Shown here piece after piece: positions 19,958-28,603 of a stretch of DNA of 64,000 bases. How positions within the stretch are numbered: the first letter of the stretch is position 1; the number at the start of each line of letters is the position of its first letter. Source of the DNA: Methylobacterium sp. J-078 (GTDB lineage: Bacteria; Pseudomonadota; Alphaproteobacteria; Rhizobiales; Beijerinckiaceae); the NCBI RefSeq assembly GCF_022829285.1, contig NZ_JAKSYI010000112.1, positions 1 through 64,000 on the forward strand, read 5' to 3'. The notes below the pieces were generated by a model. It was given only the letters and a program-made list of their open reading frames with translations. It had not been told where the DNA came from and ran no database searches. The position numbers and the translations under genes were made by a program.

Positions 19958-22288
19958 ATGGCAGCGGACACTCTCAAGGCGACCTCCGAGACCGCGCCCG
20001 AGGCGCGGATTCCCCATGGCTTCCAGGACGCCGACGAAGTTCTGCCGCAGTACCATATCGAGGCCCAGACCTCGCTCGTGGAGCGCCCGCTGCGCTCGCT
20101 GAAGTACGGCGAGGCCTTCGCGGTCCTCGACAGCTACGGCGACATCGGCGTGCTGCCCGGGCCCGAGGGCCTCTACTTCCAGGACACCCGCTACCTCTCC
20201 CGCATGCACGTCACCATCGAGGATCAGCGCCCGCTGCTGCTCTCCTCGGTGATGCAGGACGACAACGGCGCGCTGAGCGTCGACATGACGACGCCCGACA
20301 TCCGTATCGACGCCCATGACGAGACCACGATTCCGCGCGAGCTCATCGCCATAGAGCGCACCAAGTTCCTGTTCCGGGGCGCCTGCTACGACCGGATCGG
20401 CCTGCGCAACTACGATTCGCGTCACTGGCACCTGAAGGTCGCCGTCACCTTCGATGCGGATTTCCGCGATCTCTTCGAGGTGCGTGGCATGGATCGCCCG
20501 GTGCGCGGCAAGCGCAGCGTGCAGGTCGCCAGCGAATCCGAGGTCCAGTTCCGCTATGTCGGCCTCGACGAGGTCGTGCGCACCACCAGCCTGCATTTCG
20601 GGCCGAAACCCAAGCACATCGAGCCCGGCCGGGCCGAGTTCGTCGTCTCCCTGCCACCGGGCGGGCGCGCCTCGCTGTTCCTGCGGGTGGTGTTCGAATC
20701 GCACCGTGCCTTCACCAGCGCGCCGGCGGCCGAGCGCGTCGGCGAGGATGCGGCCGCCGGCCTGTCCCACGCAGCCGGCAGCACGGCCTCCGCCCGCCAC
20801 CCGAAAGGCCTCGCCGAGGGCGTGATCTTCGCCCGCGCCTACCGCGATTCGCGCCGCGACCTGCGCCAGCTCACCGCCGGCATCACCACGATCATCTCGT
20901 CGAACGACCAGTTCAACGAGGCCGCCTGCCGGGCGACCGCCGACCTCTACATGCTGGCGAGCCGCACGCCGGAGGGCATCTACCCCTTCGCCGGCATCCC
21001 CTGGTACTCCACGGTGTTCGGGCGCGACGGCATCATCACCGCGATGATGGCCCTGTGGATCGACCCGAACTTCGGCAAGGGCGTCCTGCGCTACCTCGCC
21101 TCGACCCAGGCCAAGGCCGTCGATCCGGCGGCCGACGCACAGCCCGGCAAGGTGCTGCACGAGACGCGGCGCGGCGAGATGGCGATGCTCGGCGAGGTCC
21201 CGTTCCGGCACTATTACGGCACGATCGACGGCACGCCGCTCTTCGTCATGCTGGCCTGGGAATACTATTCCGTCACCGGCGACCGGGACACCATCGCGGC
21301 GATCTGGCCGGCCCTCGAGCTCGCCCTGGAGTGGATGAACCGCTACGGCGACCGCGACGGCGACGGGTTCGTGGAATACGCCCGCGACACCGACAAGGGC
21401 CTGGAGAACCAGGGCTGGAAGGACAGCCACGATTCGATCTTCCATGCCGACGGCAACCTCGCCAAGGGGCCGATCGCCCTCTGCGAGGTGCAGGGCTACG
21501 TCTACGCGGCCAAGAACGGGGCCGCCAAGCTCGCCGCCCTGCTCGGCCACGACGACCTCGCCCACCGCCTCGGCCAGGAGGCCCGCGCCCTGCGCGAGCG
21601 CTTCGACGAGGCTTTCTGGTGCGAGGAGATCGGCACCTACGCGCTGGCGCTCGACGGCGAGAAGCGGCAATGCGCCGTGCGCTCGTCCAATGCCGGACAC
21701 GCGCTCTTCACCGGCATCGCCCTGCCGGAGCGGGCCGCGCGTGTGGCCGCCAACCTCCTGTCGAAGGACGGTTTCAACGGCTGGGGCGTGCGCACGATCG
21801 CCCGGGGCGAGGCGCGCTACAACCCGATGTCCTATCACAACGGCTCCATCTGGCCGCACGACAACGCGTTGATTGCCCTCGGGCTCGCCCGCTACGACCT
21901 CAAGCCGGAGGCCGCACGGATCTTCCAGGGCATGTTCGACACCGCCCTCTACCAGGACCAGAAGCGCTTGCCGGAGCTGTTCTGCGGCTTCATGCGCCGC
22001 CACCAGCGCGGCCCCGTCTCCTACCCGGTGGCCTGCTCGCCGCAGGCCTGGGCGGCGGCCGCCCCCTTCGCGTTCCTGGCGGCCTGCCTCGGCCTGGAGA
22101 TCGACCACGACCGCAACCGGGTCCGCTTCCGCAACCCGATCCTGCCGTCCTTCCTGGACGGGGTCTCGATCTTCAACCTGAAGCTCGGCACCTCGCGGGT
22201 GGACTTGCGCCTGCAGCGCTACGGCGAGGACGTGACGGTCAATGTCCTGCGCCGGACCGGAGATGCGCAGATCTCGCTGCTGAAGTAG
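19958..22288 (+). CDS. Amylo-alpha-1,6-glucosidase (glycogen debranching-type) family protein
   Basis: This 776-residue protein has an N-terminal beta-rich domain of the debranching-enzyme N-terminal type (about 30-250, with GLYFQDTRYLSRM). An (alpha/alpha)6 barrel glucosidase-like domain follows (about 290-770, with AGIPWYSTVFGRDGIITAMM, ENQGWKDSHDSIFHADG and SYHNGSIWPHDNAL). The paired acidic residues in FGRDG and GWKDSHD regions fit a glucoamylase-like active site. The likely role is hydrolysis of alpha-1,6 branch points or another oligosaccharide; substrate is inferred. It starts at ATG 19958 after GGAGA. Confidence 0.88.
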   Translation: MAADTLKATSETAPEARIPHGFQDADEVLPQYHIEAQTSLVERPLRSLKYGEAFAVLDSYGDIGVLPGPEGLYFQDTRYLSRMHVTIEDQRPLLLSSVMQDDNGALSVDMTTPDIRIDAHDETTIPRELIAIERTKFLFRGACYDRIGLRNYDSRHWHLKVAVTFDADFRDLFEVRGMDRPVRGKRSVQVASESEVQFRYVGLDEVVRTTSLHFGPKPKHIEPGRAEFVVSLPPGGRASLFLRVVFESHRAFTSAPAAERVGEDAAAGLSHAAGSTASARHPKGLAEGVIFARAYRDSRRDLRQLTAGITTIISSNDQFNEAACRATADLYMLASRTPEGIYPFAGIPWYSTVFGRDGIITAMMALWIDPNFGKGVLRYLASTQAKAVDPAADAQPGKVLHETRRGEMAMLGEVPFRHYYGTIDGTPLFVMLAWEYYSVTGDRDTIAAIWPALELALEWMNRYGDRDGDGFVEYARDTDKGLENQGWKDSHDSIFHADGNLAKGPIALCEVQGYVYAAKNGAAKLAALLGHDDLAHRLGQEARALRERFDEAFWCEEIGTYALALDGEKRQCAVRSSNAGHALFTGIALPERAARVAANLLSKDGFNGWGVRTIARGEARYNPMSYHNGSIWPHDNALIALGLARYDLKPEAARIFQGMFDTALYQDQKRLPELFCGFMRRHQRGPVSYPVACSPQAWAAAAPFAFLAACLGLEIDHDRNRVRFRNPILPSFLDGVSIFNLKLGTSRVDLRLQRYGEDVTVNVLRRTGDAQISLLK

Positions 22289-22302
22289 GGATGACGCTTT
22301 GA

Positions 22303-22334
22303 GCCGAGGTCCGGGCGGGGCCTGAGACCTCGGC
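22303..22334. other. Hairpin after the debranching-type gene
   Basis: GCCGAGGTC (22303-22311) pairs perfectly with GACCTCGGC (22326-22334). There is no T-run downstream, so it is a possible mRNA 3'-end structure rather than a classical terminator. Confidence 0.4.
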
Positions 22335-22349
22335 GACGATGCCACGCCT

Positions 22350-22390
22350 CTCCCCTCCCCCAGATGGGAGGGGCCAGAGGGTCAGGGGCG
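22350..22390. repeat. Short CCCCTCCC/GGGAGGGG palindromic repeat
   Basis: CCCCTCCC (22352-22359) and GGGAGGGG (22366-22373) form an 8-pair stem in the convergent space between the debranching-type gene and infC. It resembles, in shortened form, the palindromic units near 116-255 and in birA. Confidence 0.45.
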
Positions 22391-22420
22391 TCGCCGCATC
22401 CCTGCCCGGGCTCGAAAACG

Positions 22421-22451
22421 AAAAACGCCGCCCTCCCGAAGGAGGACGGCG
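22421..22451 (-). terminator. Rho-independent terminator of infC
   Basis: Read on the minus strand, CGCCGTCCTCC, a TTCG tetraloop and GGAGGGCGGCG form an 11-pair stem (one G-T pair), followed by TTTTT. It lies about 35 bases after the infC stop codon and is the strongest terminator in the window. Confidence 0.88.
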
Positions 22452-22485
22452 CGTGGCGTGAAATGCGACCTTGGAAATCGCCGCG

Positions 22486-23028
22486 TCAGCGCGGCGCCAA
22501 AATCATGATCATCTGGCGGCCTTCGAGCATCGGCTCGCTCTCCACCTTGGCGATCTCCTGGGTCTCGTTCTTCACCCGCTCGAGCAGGCGCAGGCCGATA
22601 TCCTGGTGGGCCATCTCGCGGCCGCGGAAGCGCAGGGTCACCTTGACCTTGTCACCCTCCTCGAAGAACCGGATCACGGCCTTCATCTTGGTGTCGTAGT
22701 CGTGCTTGTCGATGCCGGGCCGGAGCTTGATCTCCTTGACCTCGACCGTCTTCTGCTTTTTCCGCGCTTCGTTCTGCTTCTTCTGCTCGTTGAAGCGGAA
22801 GCGGCCGTAATCGAGGAGCTTGCAGACGGGAGGGACGGAGTTCGGCGCGATCTCCACGAGATCGAGGCCGGCTTCCTCGGCCATCGCGATGGCGTCGAAG
22901 AAGGCGACGACGCCACGGTTCTGCCCGGTATCGTCGATGAGCTGCACTTCGCGAACGCCACGGATATCCCGGTTGGCGCGCGGCCCGTCCTTCTGCGGGG
23001 CCGGCATAGCTCTCATTGGTCTACGAAT
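22486..23028 (-). CDS. infC: Translation initiation factor IF-3
   Basis: IF-3 binds the 30S subunit and checks start codon and initiator tRNA. The N-domain ([14 protein letters not shown]), the basic linker ([18 protein letters not shown]) and the C-domain ([36 protein letters not shown]) are complete. I place the start at ATT (23026-23028), giving 180 residues that begin [12 protein letters not shown]. Alphaproteobacterial IF-3 typically begins MRRP, AGGAG lies nine bases upstream of ATT, and infC is the classic gene using AUU for self-regulation. The conservative alternative is ATG at 23016 (176 residues), which lacks a comparable ribosome site. Confidence 0.93.
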   Translation of the reverse strand: MRRPMRAMPAPQKDGPRANRDIRGVREVQLIDDTGQNRGVVAFFDAIAMAEEAGLDLVEIAPNSVPPVCKLLDYGRFRFNEQKKQNEARKKQKTVEVKEIKLRPGIDKHDYDTKMKAVIRFFEEGDKVKVTLRFRGREMAHQDIGLRLLERVKNETQEIAKVESEPMLEGRQMIMILAPR

Positions 23029-23202
23029 GGCTTTGATCTCCTGATGAAACGACGAAACGGCAGCCCACGAATCCCAACCTCACTCGAGGTCGATCCTGGC
23101 CACCCGCCGCGCACGAAATTCGGTGCGACACCTTGACTGAACTCTCGCCCAAGTCAACACGGCCGACGGGGTTTGGTTCAAACGCCGCGGGACCTCTCCG
23201 GC

Positions 23203-24429
23203 TCAGGACCGGGGCGCCCGGCTGGCGATGAGCTCGGCGTAGACGGCCAGCGTCTCTCCGACCATGCCCTCGAGGGAGAAATGCGCCTCCACATGCGCGC
23301 GCCCGCGCCGGGTCATGGCATCGCGGGCGCTGGCGCCGAGGCTCAGCGCCTCCGCGAGAGCGTCCGCCAGGGCGGCGGCGTCCCCGGGGGGCACGCGCCA
23401 GCCGGTCCGCTGGGCGGCCGGCACCTCCGGCGGGGCCAGCACGGTCTCCGGCACGGCGCCGAGATCCGAGACCACGACGGGCGTCCCGAGCGCCTGGGCC
23501 TCCACCGCCGAGCGTCCGAAGGCCTCGGGCTCCACCGAGGGCACCGCCACCACGGAGGCCGCCCGGAACGCCGCCGGCATGTCGGTGCAATGCCCGACCC
23601 GGTGGACGATGCCGGACAAGCCGCGCGCGGCGATGAGGGCGTCGAGTTCGCGCTCGTAGGCGACGCGGCCCTGCGGATCCCCGGCGAGCACGACGGCGAC
23701 GTCGGACAGCCCCCGGTCGCGCATCAGCGCCGCCGCCTCGATGAGCACCCGCTGGCCCTTCCATCCGGTAAGCCGCGCGGCCAGCAGCACCACGCGTTCA
23801 TGGGGCGCCACGCCCCAGGCCCGGCGCAGAGCCTCGACCCGGGCCGGGGGGACCGCGCCGGGGGTGAACAGGGCGAGGTCGGTGCCGCGATGGATCACCC
23901 GGACGCGGTCGCCCGCCTGCTCCGCGTGCAGGCTGCGGATCAGGTCAGCCGTATAGTGCGAGTTGGCGATGACCACGTCGCCGCGCGCCATCACGGAATT
24001 GTACAGCACCTTGACGCCGGTGCGGCCGGAATAGCTGCCGTGATAGGTGGTGACGAAGGGCACCTTCAGGCGCCGCGCCGCGCCCAGCGCCACCCAGGCG
24101 GGGGCCCGGGACCGGGCATGGACGATCTGCACGCCCTCGCGGCGGCACAGGCGCGCGAGGCGCCCGACATTCAGCGCCATGGCGAGCGGGTTCTTCGAGG
24201 CCGCCGGGAAGGGCAGCCAGATGCCGCCCTTGGCCTGAAGCTCGCCGACGAGGCGCCCGCCCTCGGTGGCCACCAGTGCCCGCGCCCCGGCGGCGGCCAG
24301 GGCGGCGGCGACGTCCACGGTGGTGCGCTCGGCCCCGCCCGCGTCGAGTTCGGGGATGATCTGCAGGATGGTGGTGCCGGAGAGCGGCGCCCGATCGCTC
24401 GGGAAGCCGCCGCGAACGTCGCCGTTCAC
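23203..24429 (-). CDS. Glycosyltransferase family 4 protein
   Basis: This GT-B enzyme has about 408 residues from GTG at 24429. The N-terminal domain shows ILQIIPELDAGGAERTTVDVAAAL (the glycine-rich GGAER loop) and VQIVHARSRAPAW. The C-terminal domain has LLAARLTGWKGQRVLIEAA and the donor-site motif PSVEPEAFGRSAVEAQALGTPVVV with the EX7E pair. The GGAER and WKGQ patterns resemble lipopolysaccharide or exopolysaccharide glycosyltransferases. A 30-codon frame (24426-24518) overlaps the GTG in a GTGA arrangement and may couple translation. The start is uncertain because the frame stays open upstream. Confidence 0.88.
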   Translation of the reverse strand: MNGDVRGGFPSDRAPLSGTTILQIIPELDAGGAERTTVDVAAALAAAGARALVATEGGRLVGELQAKGGIWLPFPAASKNPLAMALNVGRLARLCRREGVQIVHARSRAPAWVALGAARRLKVPFVTTYHGSYSGRTGVKVLYNSVMARGDVVIANSHYTADLIRSLHAEQAGDRVRVIHRGTDLALFTPGAVPPARVEALRRAWGVAPHERVVLLAARLTGWKGQRVLIEAAALMRDRGLSDVAVVLAGDPQGRVAYERELDALIAARGLSGIVHRVGHCTDMPAAFRAASVVAVPSVEPEAFGRSAVEAQALGTPVVVSDLGAVPETVLAPPEVPAAQRTGWRVPPGDAAALADALAEALSLGASARDAMTRRGRAHVEAHFSLEGMVGETLAVYAELIASRAPRS

Positions 24430-24612
24430 GAGTTCGGCCCCGGAACGACGGGGCGCACGAAGGAATGGTTCGGGCTGCCGTCCCGAGCGTCGCTTTGTCC
24501 GTCTGGGTGATCGGTCATGGCCGTGAGCTTGAACGCCGCGCTTTACGGCCGGGTAAACGAAATGCGAAGCCGATGCTTCAAGTTCGATGCAACACGGCGC
24601 GAGGGTTAACGA

Positions 24613-25398
24613 ATGGATGCGTCCCCGGGCGAGGCTCCCGAGTTCATCACGGTCGGCGAGGGCCCGCAGGCCCGGCGGATCGCGGTGCGGCGTCGTGCGG
24701 GGGATGGGCCGCCCCTGGTCTGGCTCGGGGGCTTCCGCTCCGATATGGGCGCCACCAAGGCGATCGCCCTCGATGATTGGGCGGCGCGCCACGGGCGGGC
24801 GCTCGTACGGTTCGACTATACCGGCCACGGCGAATCGGAGGGGGTGTTCGCGCAGGCCACGATCTCGACCTGGCTCGCCGATGCCCGCGCGGTCATCGCC
24901 GCCCATGCGCCCGAGCGCCCGATCCTGGTCGGATCTTCGATGGGTGGGTGGATCGCCTGCCTGGTAGCCCGGGCGCTCGCGTGCGATGGGCTGCCGCCGC
25001 CCTCCGGCCTCGTGCTCATCGCCCCGGCCCTCGACTTCACCGACGCCCTGATGTGGGCGCGCTTCACGCCGGAGATCCGAGAGACCATCGAGCGCACAGG
25101 GGCCTGGATGCGGCCGAGCCAGTACGACCCGAACCCGGTCCCCATCACGCGCGAACTCATCGCGGACGGGCGGACGCACAACCTGCTCGGAGCGCCCCTC
25201 GATCCCGGCTGCCCGGTGCATATCCTCCAGGGCATGGACGACCCGGACGTGCCCTACGCGCACGCCCTCAAGGTGGTGGAGCGCCTACCGGCGGCCGGAA
25301 CGGTCCTCACCCTGATCGCGGATGGGGACCACCGCCTCTCGCGGCCGCAGGATCTGGCGCGGCTGCTCGGGGCGGTGGCGGAGTTTAGTGCAGGCTGA
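24613..25398 (+). CDS. Alpha/beta hydrolase
   Basis: This 261-residue serine hydrolase has the oxyanion-side motif VWLGGFRSDMGATKA, the strand FDYTGHGESEG, the nucleophile elbow GSSMGGW (Ser near 114), an acid in the QGMDDPDVPY loop and the catalytic histidine in DGDHRLSRP. The pattern is close to ABHD10-like and palmitoyl-thioesterase-like bacterial hydrolases; substrate unknown. It is divergent from the glycosyltransferase gene, and its 3' end overlaps the 3' end of the convergent DUF1150 gene by 14 bases. Confidence 0.88.
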   Translation: MDASPGEAPEFITVGEGPQARRIAVRRRAGDGPPLVWLGGFRSDMGATKAIALDDWAARHGRALVRFDYTGHGESEGVFAQATISTWLADARAVIAAHAPERPILVGSSMGGWIACLVARALACDGLPPPSGLVLIAPALDFTDALMWARFTPEIRETIERTGAWMRPSQYDPNPVPITRELIADGRTHNLLGAPLDPGCPVHILQGMDDPDVPYAHALKVVERLPAAGTVLTLIADGDHRLSRPQDLARLLGAVAEFSAG

Positions 25399-25669
25399 CC
25401 GTGTGGAGGTCGTTGGCGGCCGCGTTGGCCACGATGGCGTCGCGGGAATCCGCGAGGAGGATCGGGGCGCCGCTGGCGGACAGGAGGGCGAACAGGTCGA
25501 GGCCCGGGGTGAGATCGGGGGCCTGGGGAAAGATGCGCTTCACCTCGTCCGAGCTGATCGGCCGCACGTAGGCGATGTGACCCTCGCCGAGGGCCGCGAG
25601 ATCGGCCACGTTGAACTCCGCCGGGTCGAGATCGGCCTGCGTGATCGGATTGATGCTGAAATCGGTCAT
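25385..25669 (-). CDS. DUF1150 family protein
   Basis: This 94-residue protein contains GEGHIAYVRPISSDEV and LFALLSASGAPILLADSRDAIVANAAANDL, typical of the small alphaproteobacterial DUF1150 family found next to Hsp20 genes. The C-terminal segment resembles a compact fold seen in many Rhizobiales homologues; no enzymatic residues are evident. It lies 80 bases downstream of the hsp20 gene on the same strand, suggesting co-expression under heat stress. Molecular function is unknown. Confidence 0.85.
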   Translation of the reverse strand: MTDFSINPITQADLDPAEFNVADLAALGEGHIAYVRPISSDEVKRIFPQAPDLTPGLDLFALLSASGAPILLADSRDAIVANAAANDLHTVSLH

Positions 25670-25749
25670 GAACTGCCCTCCTTAGTGGCAGAGCGGTACG
25701 CCGAAACCTGTTTCCGGCGGTTTCGAAAAGCCCGTGAAAGCCCGGAAAT

Positions 25750-26187
25750 TCAGGCCTCGTCGCGGGACGCGATGGCGATCTTGCGGACGATCCGGTCCGG
25801 CTCCGGCCGGGTGAGATCGATGGAGAGCAGGCCGTTCGAGAGGTCGGCGCCCATCACCTCCATGCCGTCCGCGAGCAGGAACGCCCGCTGGAACTGGCGC
25901 GCGGCGATGCCGCGATGGAGGAACTGGCGCGACTTGTCGTCGATCTGCCGCCCGCGCACGACGAGTTGGCTCTCCTCCAGCATCACGTCGAGCTGGTCAC
26001 GGGTGAACCCGGCCACCGCGAGGGTGATGCGGAGGCGCTCGGGCTCGTTTTCCGTGCGCGCGAGCCGCTCGATGTTGTAGGGTGGATACCCGTCGTTGGC
26101 GGCCTTCGACACGCGATCGAGGGCCTGTTCGATCTCGTCGAAGCCGAGAAGGAACGGGTGTCCAAACGGAGAGGGCCGAGTCGTCAC
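25750..26187 (-). CDS. Small heat shock protein, Hsp20/alpha-crystallin family
   Basis: From GTG at 26187, with AGGA nine bases upstream, the protein has 145 residues. The N-terminal arm contains GHPFLLGFDEIEQALDRV, typical of the rhizobial class of Hsp20. The alpha-crystallin domain spans about 36-135 and includes YNIERL, LRITLAVAGF, LVVRGRQ, the RGIAARQFQRAFLLADG strand and the NGLLSIDL motif near 118-125. These ATP-independent holdases bind unfolded proteins. A longer frame up to 26238 exists but lacks similarity and a ribosome site. The DUF1150 gene follows. Confidence 0.9.
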   Translation of the reverse strand: MTTRPSPFGHPFLLGFDEIEQALDRVSKAANDGYPPYNIERLARTENEPERLRITLAVAGFTRDQLDVMLEESQLVVRGRQIDDKSRQFLHRGIAARQFQRAFLLADGMEVMGADLSNGLLSIDLTRPEPDRIVRKIAIASRDEA

Positions 26188-26646
26188 GAACGCATGTCCT
26201 TCCAGCGAAGCCCGAACGAGAGCGAGGCACTTCAGCAAGGCACTGTGGTGATCGGGGCCCGCCTGCGCAGCACCCCTGCCGGAGGCTTCCCACCGGTCAT
26301 CGCGATATGGAGGCGGGAGCGGACCGCATCAAGGGTTCGCGCCGGCGGGCCCCCGCCGGCGCGAACCCCCTGCCGGACCGGGATTATTCGGCAAGTTCGT
26401 TCGGGAGATTTTGTCAGAGGCGAAGCTTAGCCGGACAGGCGCCCGCAGTAACAGTTTGGAATTCCTCTGATATTCGGCACTGACCTTGATCTGCGCAGGC
26501 CACCTCGGATATGCCCACCGCGCATGATGCGTCGCGGAAATCGTGGTCCTTCGACCGCGGCCGTCGGCGTTGGTCGAGCCCGAATCGCGGCGGTCGCCCG
26601 AGGGCGGCGCGATGACGGTGGCAGCAACGGACGTGGAGTGCACGGC
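26188..26646. other. Intergenic region with long GC hairpin
   Basis: These 459 bases lie between the divergent hsp20 gene and the secreted-protein gene, so promoters for both are expected. A perfect 17-pair inverted repeat sits at 26333-26368. Around 26440-26480 the sequence is less GC-rich (TTTGGAATTCCTCTGATATTCGG-like) and could host a promoter. I see no ROSE-like thermometer that I can defend and no supported gene. Confidence 0.4.
26333..26368. repeat. Perfect 17-bp inverted repeat
   Basis: GGGTTCGCGCCGGCGGG (26333-26349) is separated by two bases from its exact reverse complement (26352-26368). Neither side is followed by a T-run, so it is not a standard intrinsic terminator. Confidence 0.6.
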
Positions 26647-27171
26647 GTGATCGGGGAGCAGCATTTGGCATCGAACGCGATTCAGGCGACCGGAACCCGC
26701 GGGGTCCGGTCGGGTCTCGCCGTCGCGGGCCTGGCTGGCTTGGCGGCACTGTGGTCCCTCGCGGCTCTCGGCGGTGCGGCCCGCGCCCAGGACGGCAAGG
26801 CCGGGGTACCGGAGGCCAAGGGGCCCGCCATCAAGCTCGAACTCAACCGCCTGGAGCCGGCCGGCGACGCATGCAGGACCTATCTGCTGGTCGACAACAG
26901 CCGCGGCCCGGCCCTGAAATCCCTGAAGGTCGACCTCTTCGCCTTCGACACCGAGGGCGTCGCTCAGAAGCGCCTCGCCGTGGAGCTCGGCCCGGTCCAG
27001 GACCGCAAGACCATGGTCCGCCTGTTCGACTTCCCCGCCCTCGCCTGTCCGAAGATCGGCCGCGTCCTCCTCAACGACGTCCTCGCCTGTGAGGGGGGCG
27101 AGGCCAGCCGCGAGAGCTGCCTCGAGCGCATCGAGCCCGAGAGCAAGACGACGGCCGCCTTCGTACGCTGA
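26647..27171 (+). CDS. Secreted hypothetical protein upstream of exbB
   Basis: I choose GTG at 26647 because GGAG lies eight bases upstream; a longer frame starts at 26524. The protein then has 174 residues, with a hydrophobic signal (RSGLAVAGLAGLAALWSLAALGG) and an ARA-Q cleavage site near residue 47. The mature part has four cysteines (ACRTY, ALACPKIG, VLACEGG, ESCLE), which may form two disulfides. It lies 98 bases ahead of exbB-exbD-tonB in the same direction and is probably part of that unit. The family is not one I can name; a periplasmic accessory role in TonB-dependent uptake is only inference. Confidence 0.72.
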   Translation: MIGEQHLASNAIQATGTRGVRSGLAVAGLAGLAALWSLAALGGAARAQDGKAGVPEAKGPAIKLELNRLEPAGDACRTYLLVDNSRGPALKSLKVDLFAFDTEGVAQKRLAVELGPVQDRKTMVRLFDFPALACPKIGRVLLNDVLACEGGEASRESCLERIEPESKTTAAFVR

Positions 27172-27186
27172 CCCCTCGCGCGAAGC

Positions 27187-27207
27187 GCCGGCCCCCGTAG
27201 GGCCGGC
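27187..27207. other. Hairpin between the secreted protein gene and exbB
   Basis: GCCGGCCC (27187-27194) pairs with GGGCCGGC (27200-27207) around a five-base loop. No T-run follows. It could cause partial termination or protect mRNA ends between the two genes. Confidence 0.35.
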
Positions 27208-27269
27208 ACCCGCGCCCCACCAGACCCCGACGCCCGCGCCGCGCAACCCGTCAATCGAGAGAGATCGCC

Positions 27270-27962
<693 letters not shown>

Positions 27963-28110
27963 TGCGCCCGCGGGCCATCGCATCCTCTCATCGACGGGGC
28001 TGACGGCCCCAGCCCCGGCGCCCCCTCGTGCGCCGGGCGATTCGACAAGCAACCTGTGCGGCGGGGCGGTCCGAAGCCGCTCGCCCGAGGCCCCGGAGGG
28101 CCGTTCCACG

Positions 28111-28599
28111 ATGGCAATGGGTTCGATCCGCGCCGGCGGCGGCGACGACGAGGATGGCCTCGACGCGGCGCCGATGTCCGAGATCAACGTCACCCCTATG
28201 GTCGACGTGATGCTCGTGCTGCTCATCATCTTCATGGTGGCCGCGCCCCTGATGACCACGGGCGTGCCGGTGCAGTTGCCGAAGACTACGGCTCAGAAGG
28301 TGGCGCAGGCTAAGAAGCCCCTGGAGATCTCCATCGACAAGGACGGCAAGCCCTACCTCGCCAAGGAGGAATTGCTGCCCGACGCCATCCTGCCGCGTCT
28401 GCGCGCCCTTGCGGCGCAGGATCCGAACCAGGTGATGCTGGTGCGGGGCGACCGCGAGGTGCCCTACGGCCGGATCATGGAAGTGATGGGGATCGTCGGC
28501 CAGGCCGGCTTCACCAAGGTCTCGCTGATCGCCCAGTCGCCCGGCGGCGCACTGCCCGCAGCGCCGGCCGCGGCCCCGGCCGGTGGAACGCCGCGGTAA
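28111..28599 (+). CDS. exbD: TonB-system protein ExbD (biopolymer transport)
   Basis: From ATG at 28111 (MAMGSIRAGGGDDEDG) the protein has 162 residues; an upstream extension has no family similarity. One membrane helix carries the essential proton-path aspartate D32 in INVTPMVDVMLVLLIIFMVAAP. The periplasmic domain contains LEISIDKDGKPYL and VMLVRGDREVPYGRIMEVM. It is the partner of ExbB and lies 148 bases downstream of it, with tonB four bases further on. The Ala/Pro-rich C-terminal tail is variable. Confidence 0.92.
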   Translation: MAMGSIRAGGGDDEDGLDAAPMSEINVTPMVDVMLVLLIIFMVAAPLMTTGVPVQLPKTTAQKVAQAKKPLEISIDKDGKPYLAKEELLPDAILPRLRALAAQDPNQVMLVRGDREVPYGRIMEVMGIVGQAGFTKVSLIAQSPGGALPAAPAAAPAGGTPR

Positions 28600-28603
28600 G
28601 CCC

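Noticed and set aside
18800..22345. Open frame of about 1180 codons on the minus strand over the glycosyltransferase and debranching-type genes
   Set aside because: Low-complexity His/Arg/Glu/Asp-rich shadow of two well-supported plus-strand genes; no family similarity.
25702..25725. CGAAACC/GGTTTCG hairpin between the hsp20 and DUF1150 genes
   Set aside because: Seven pairs with a ten-base loop and no T-run; too weak to call a terminator or thermosensor.
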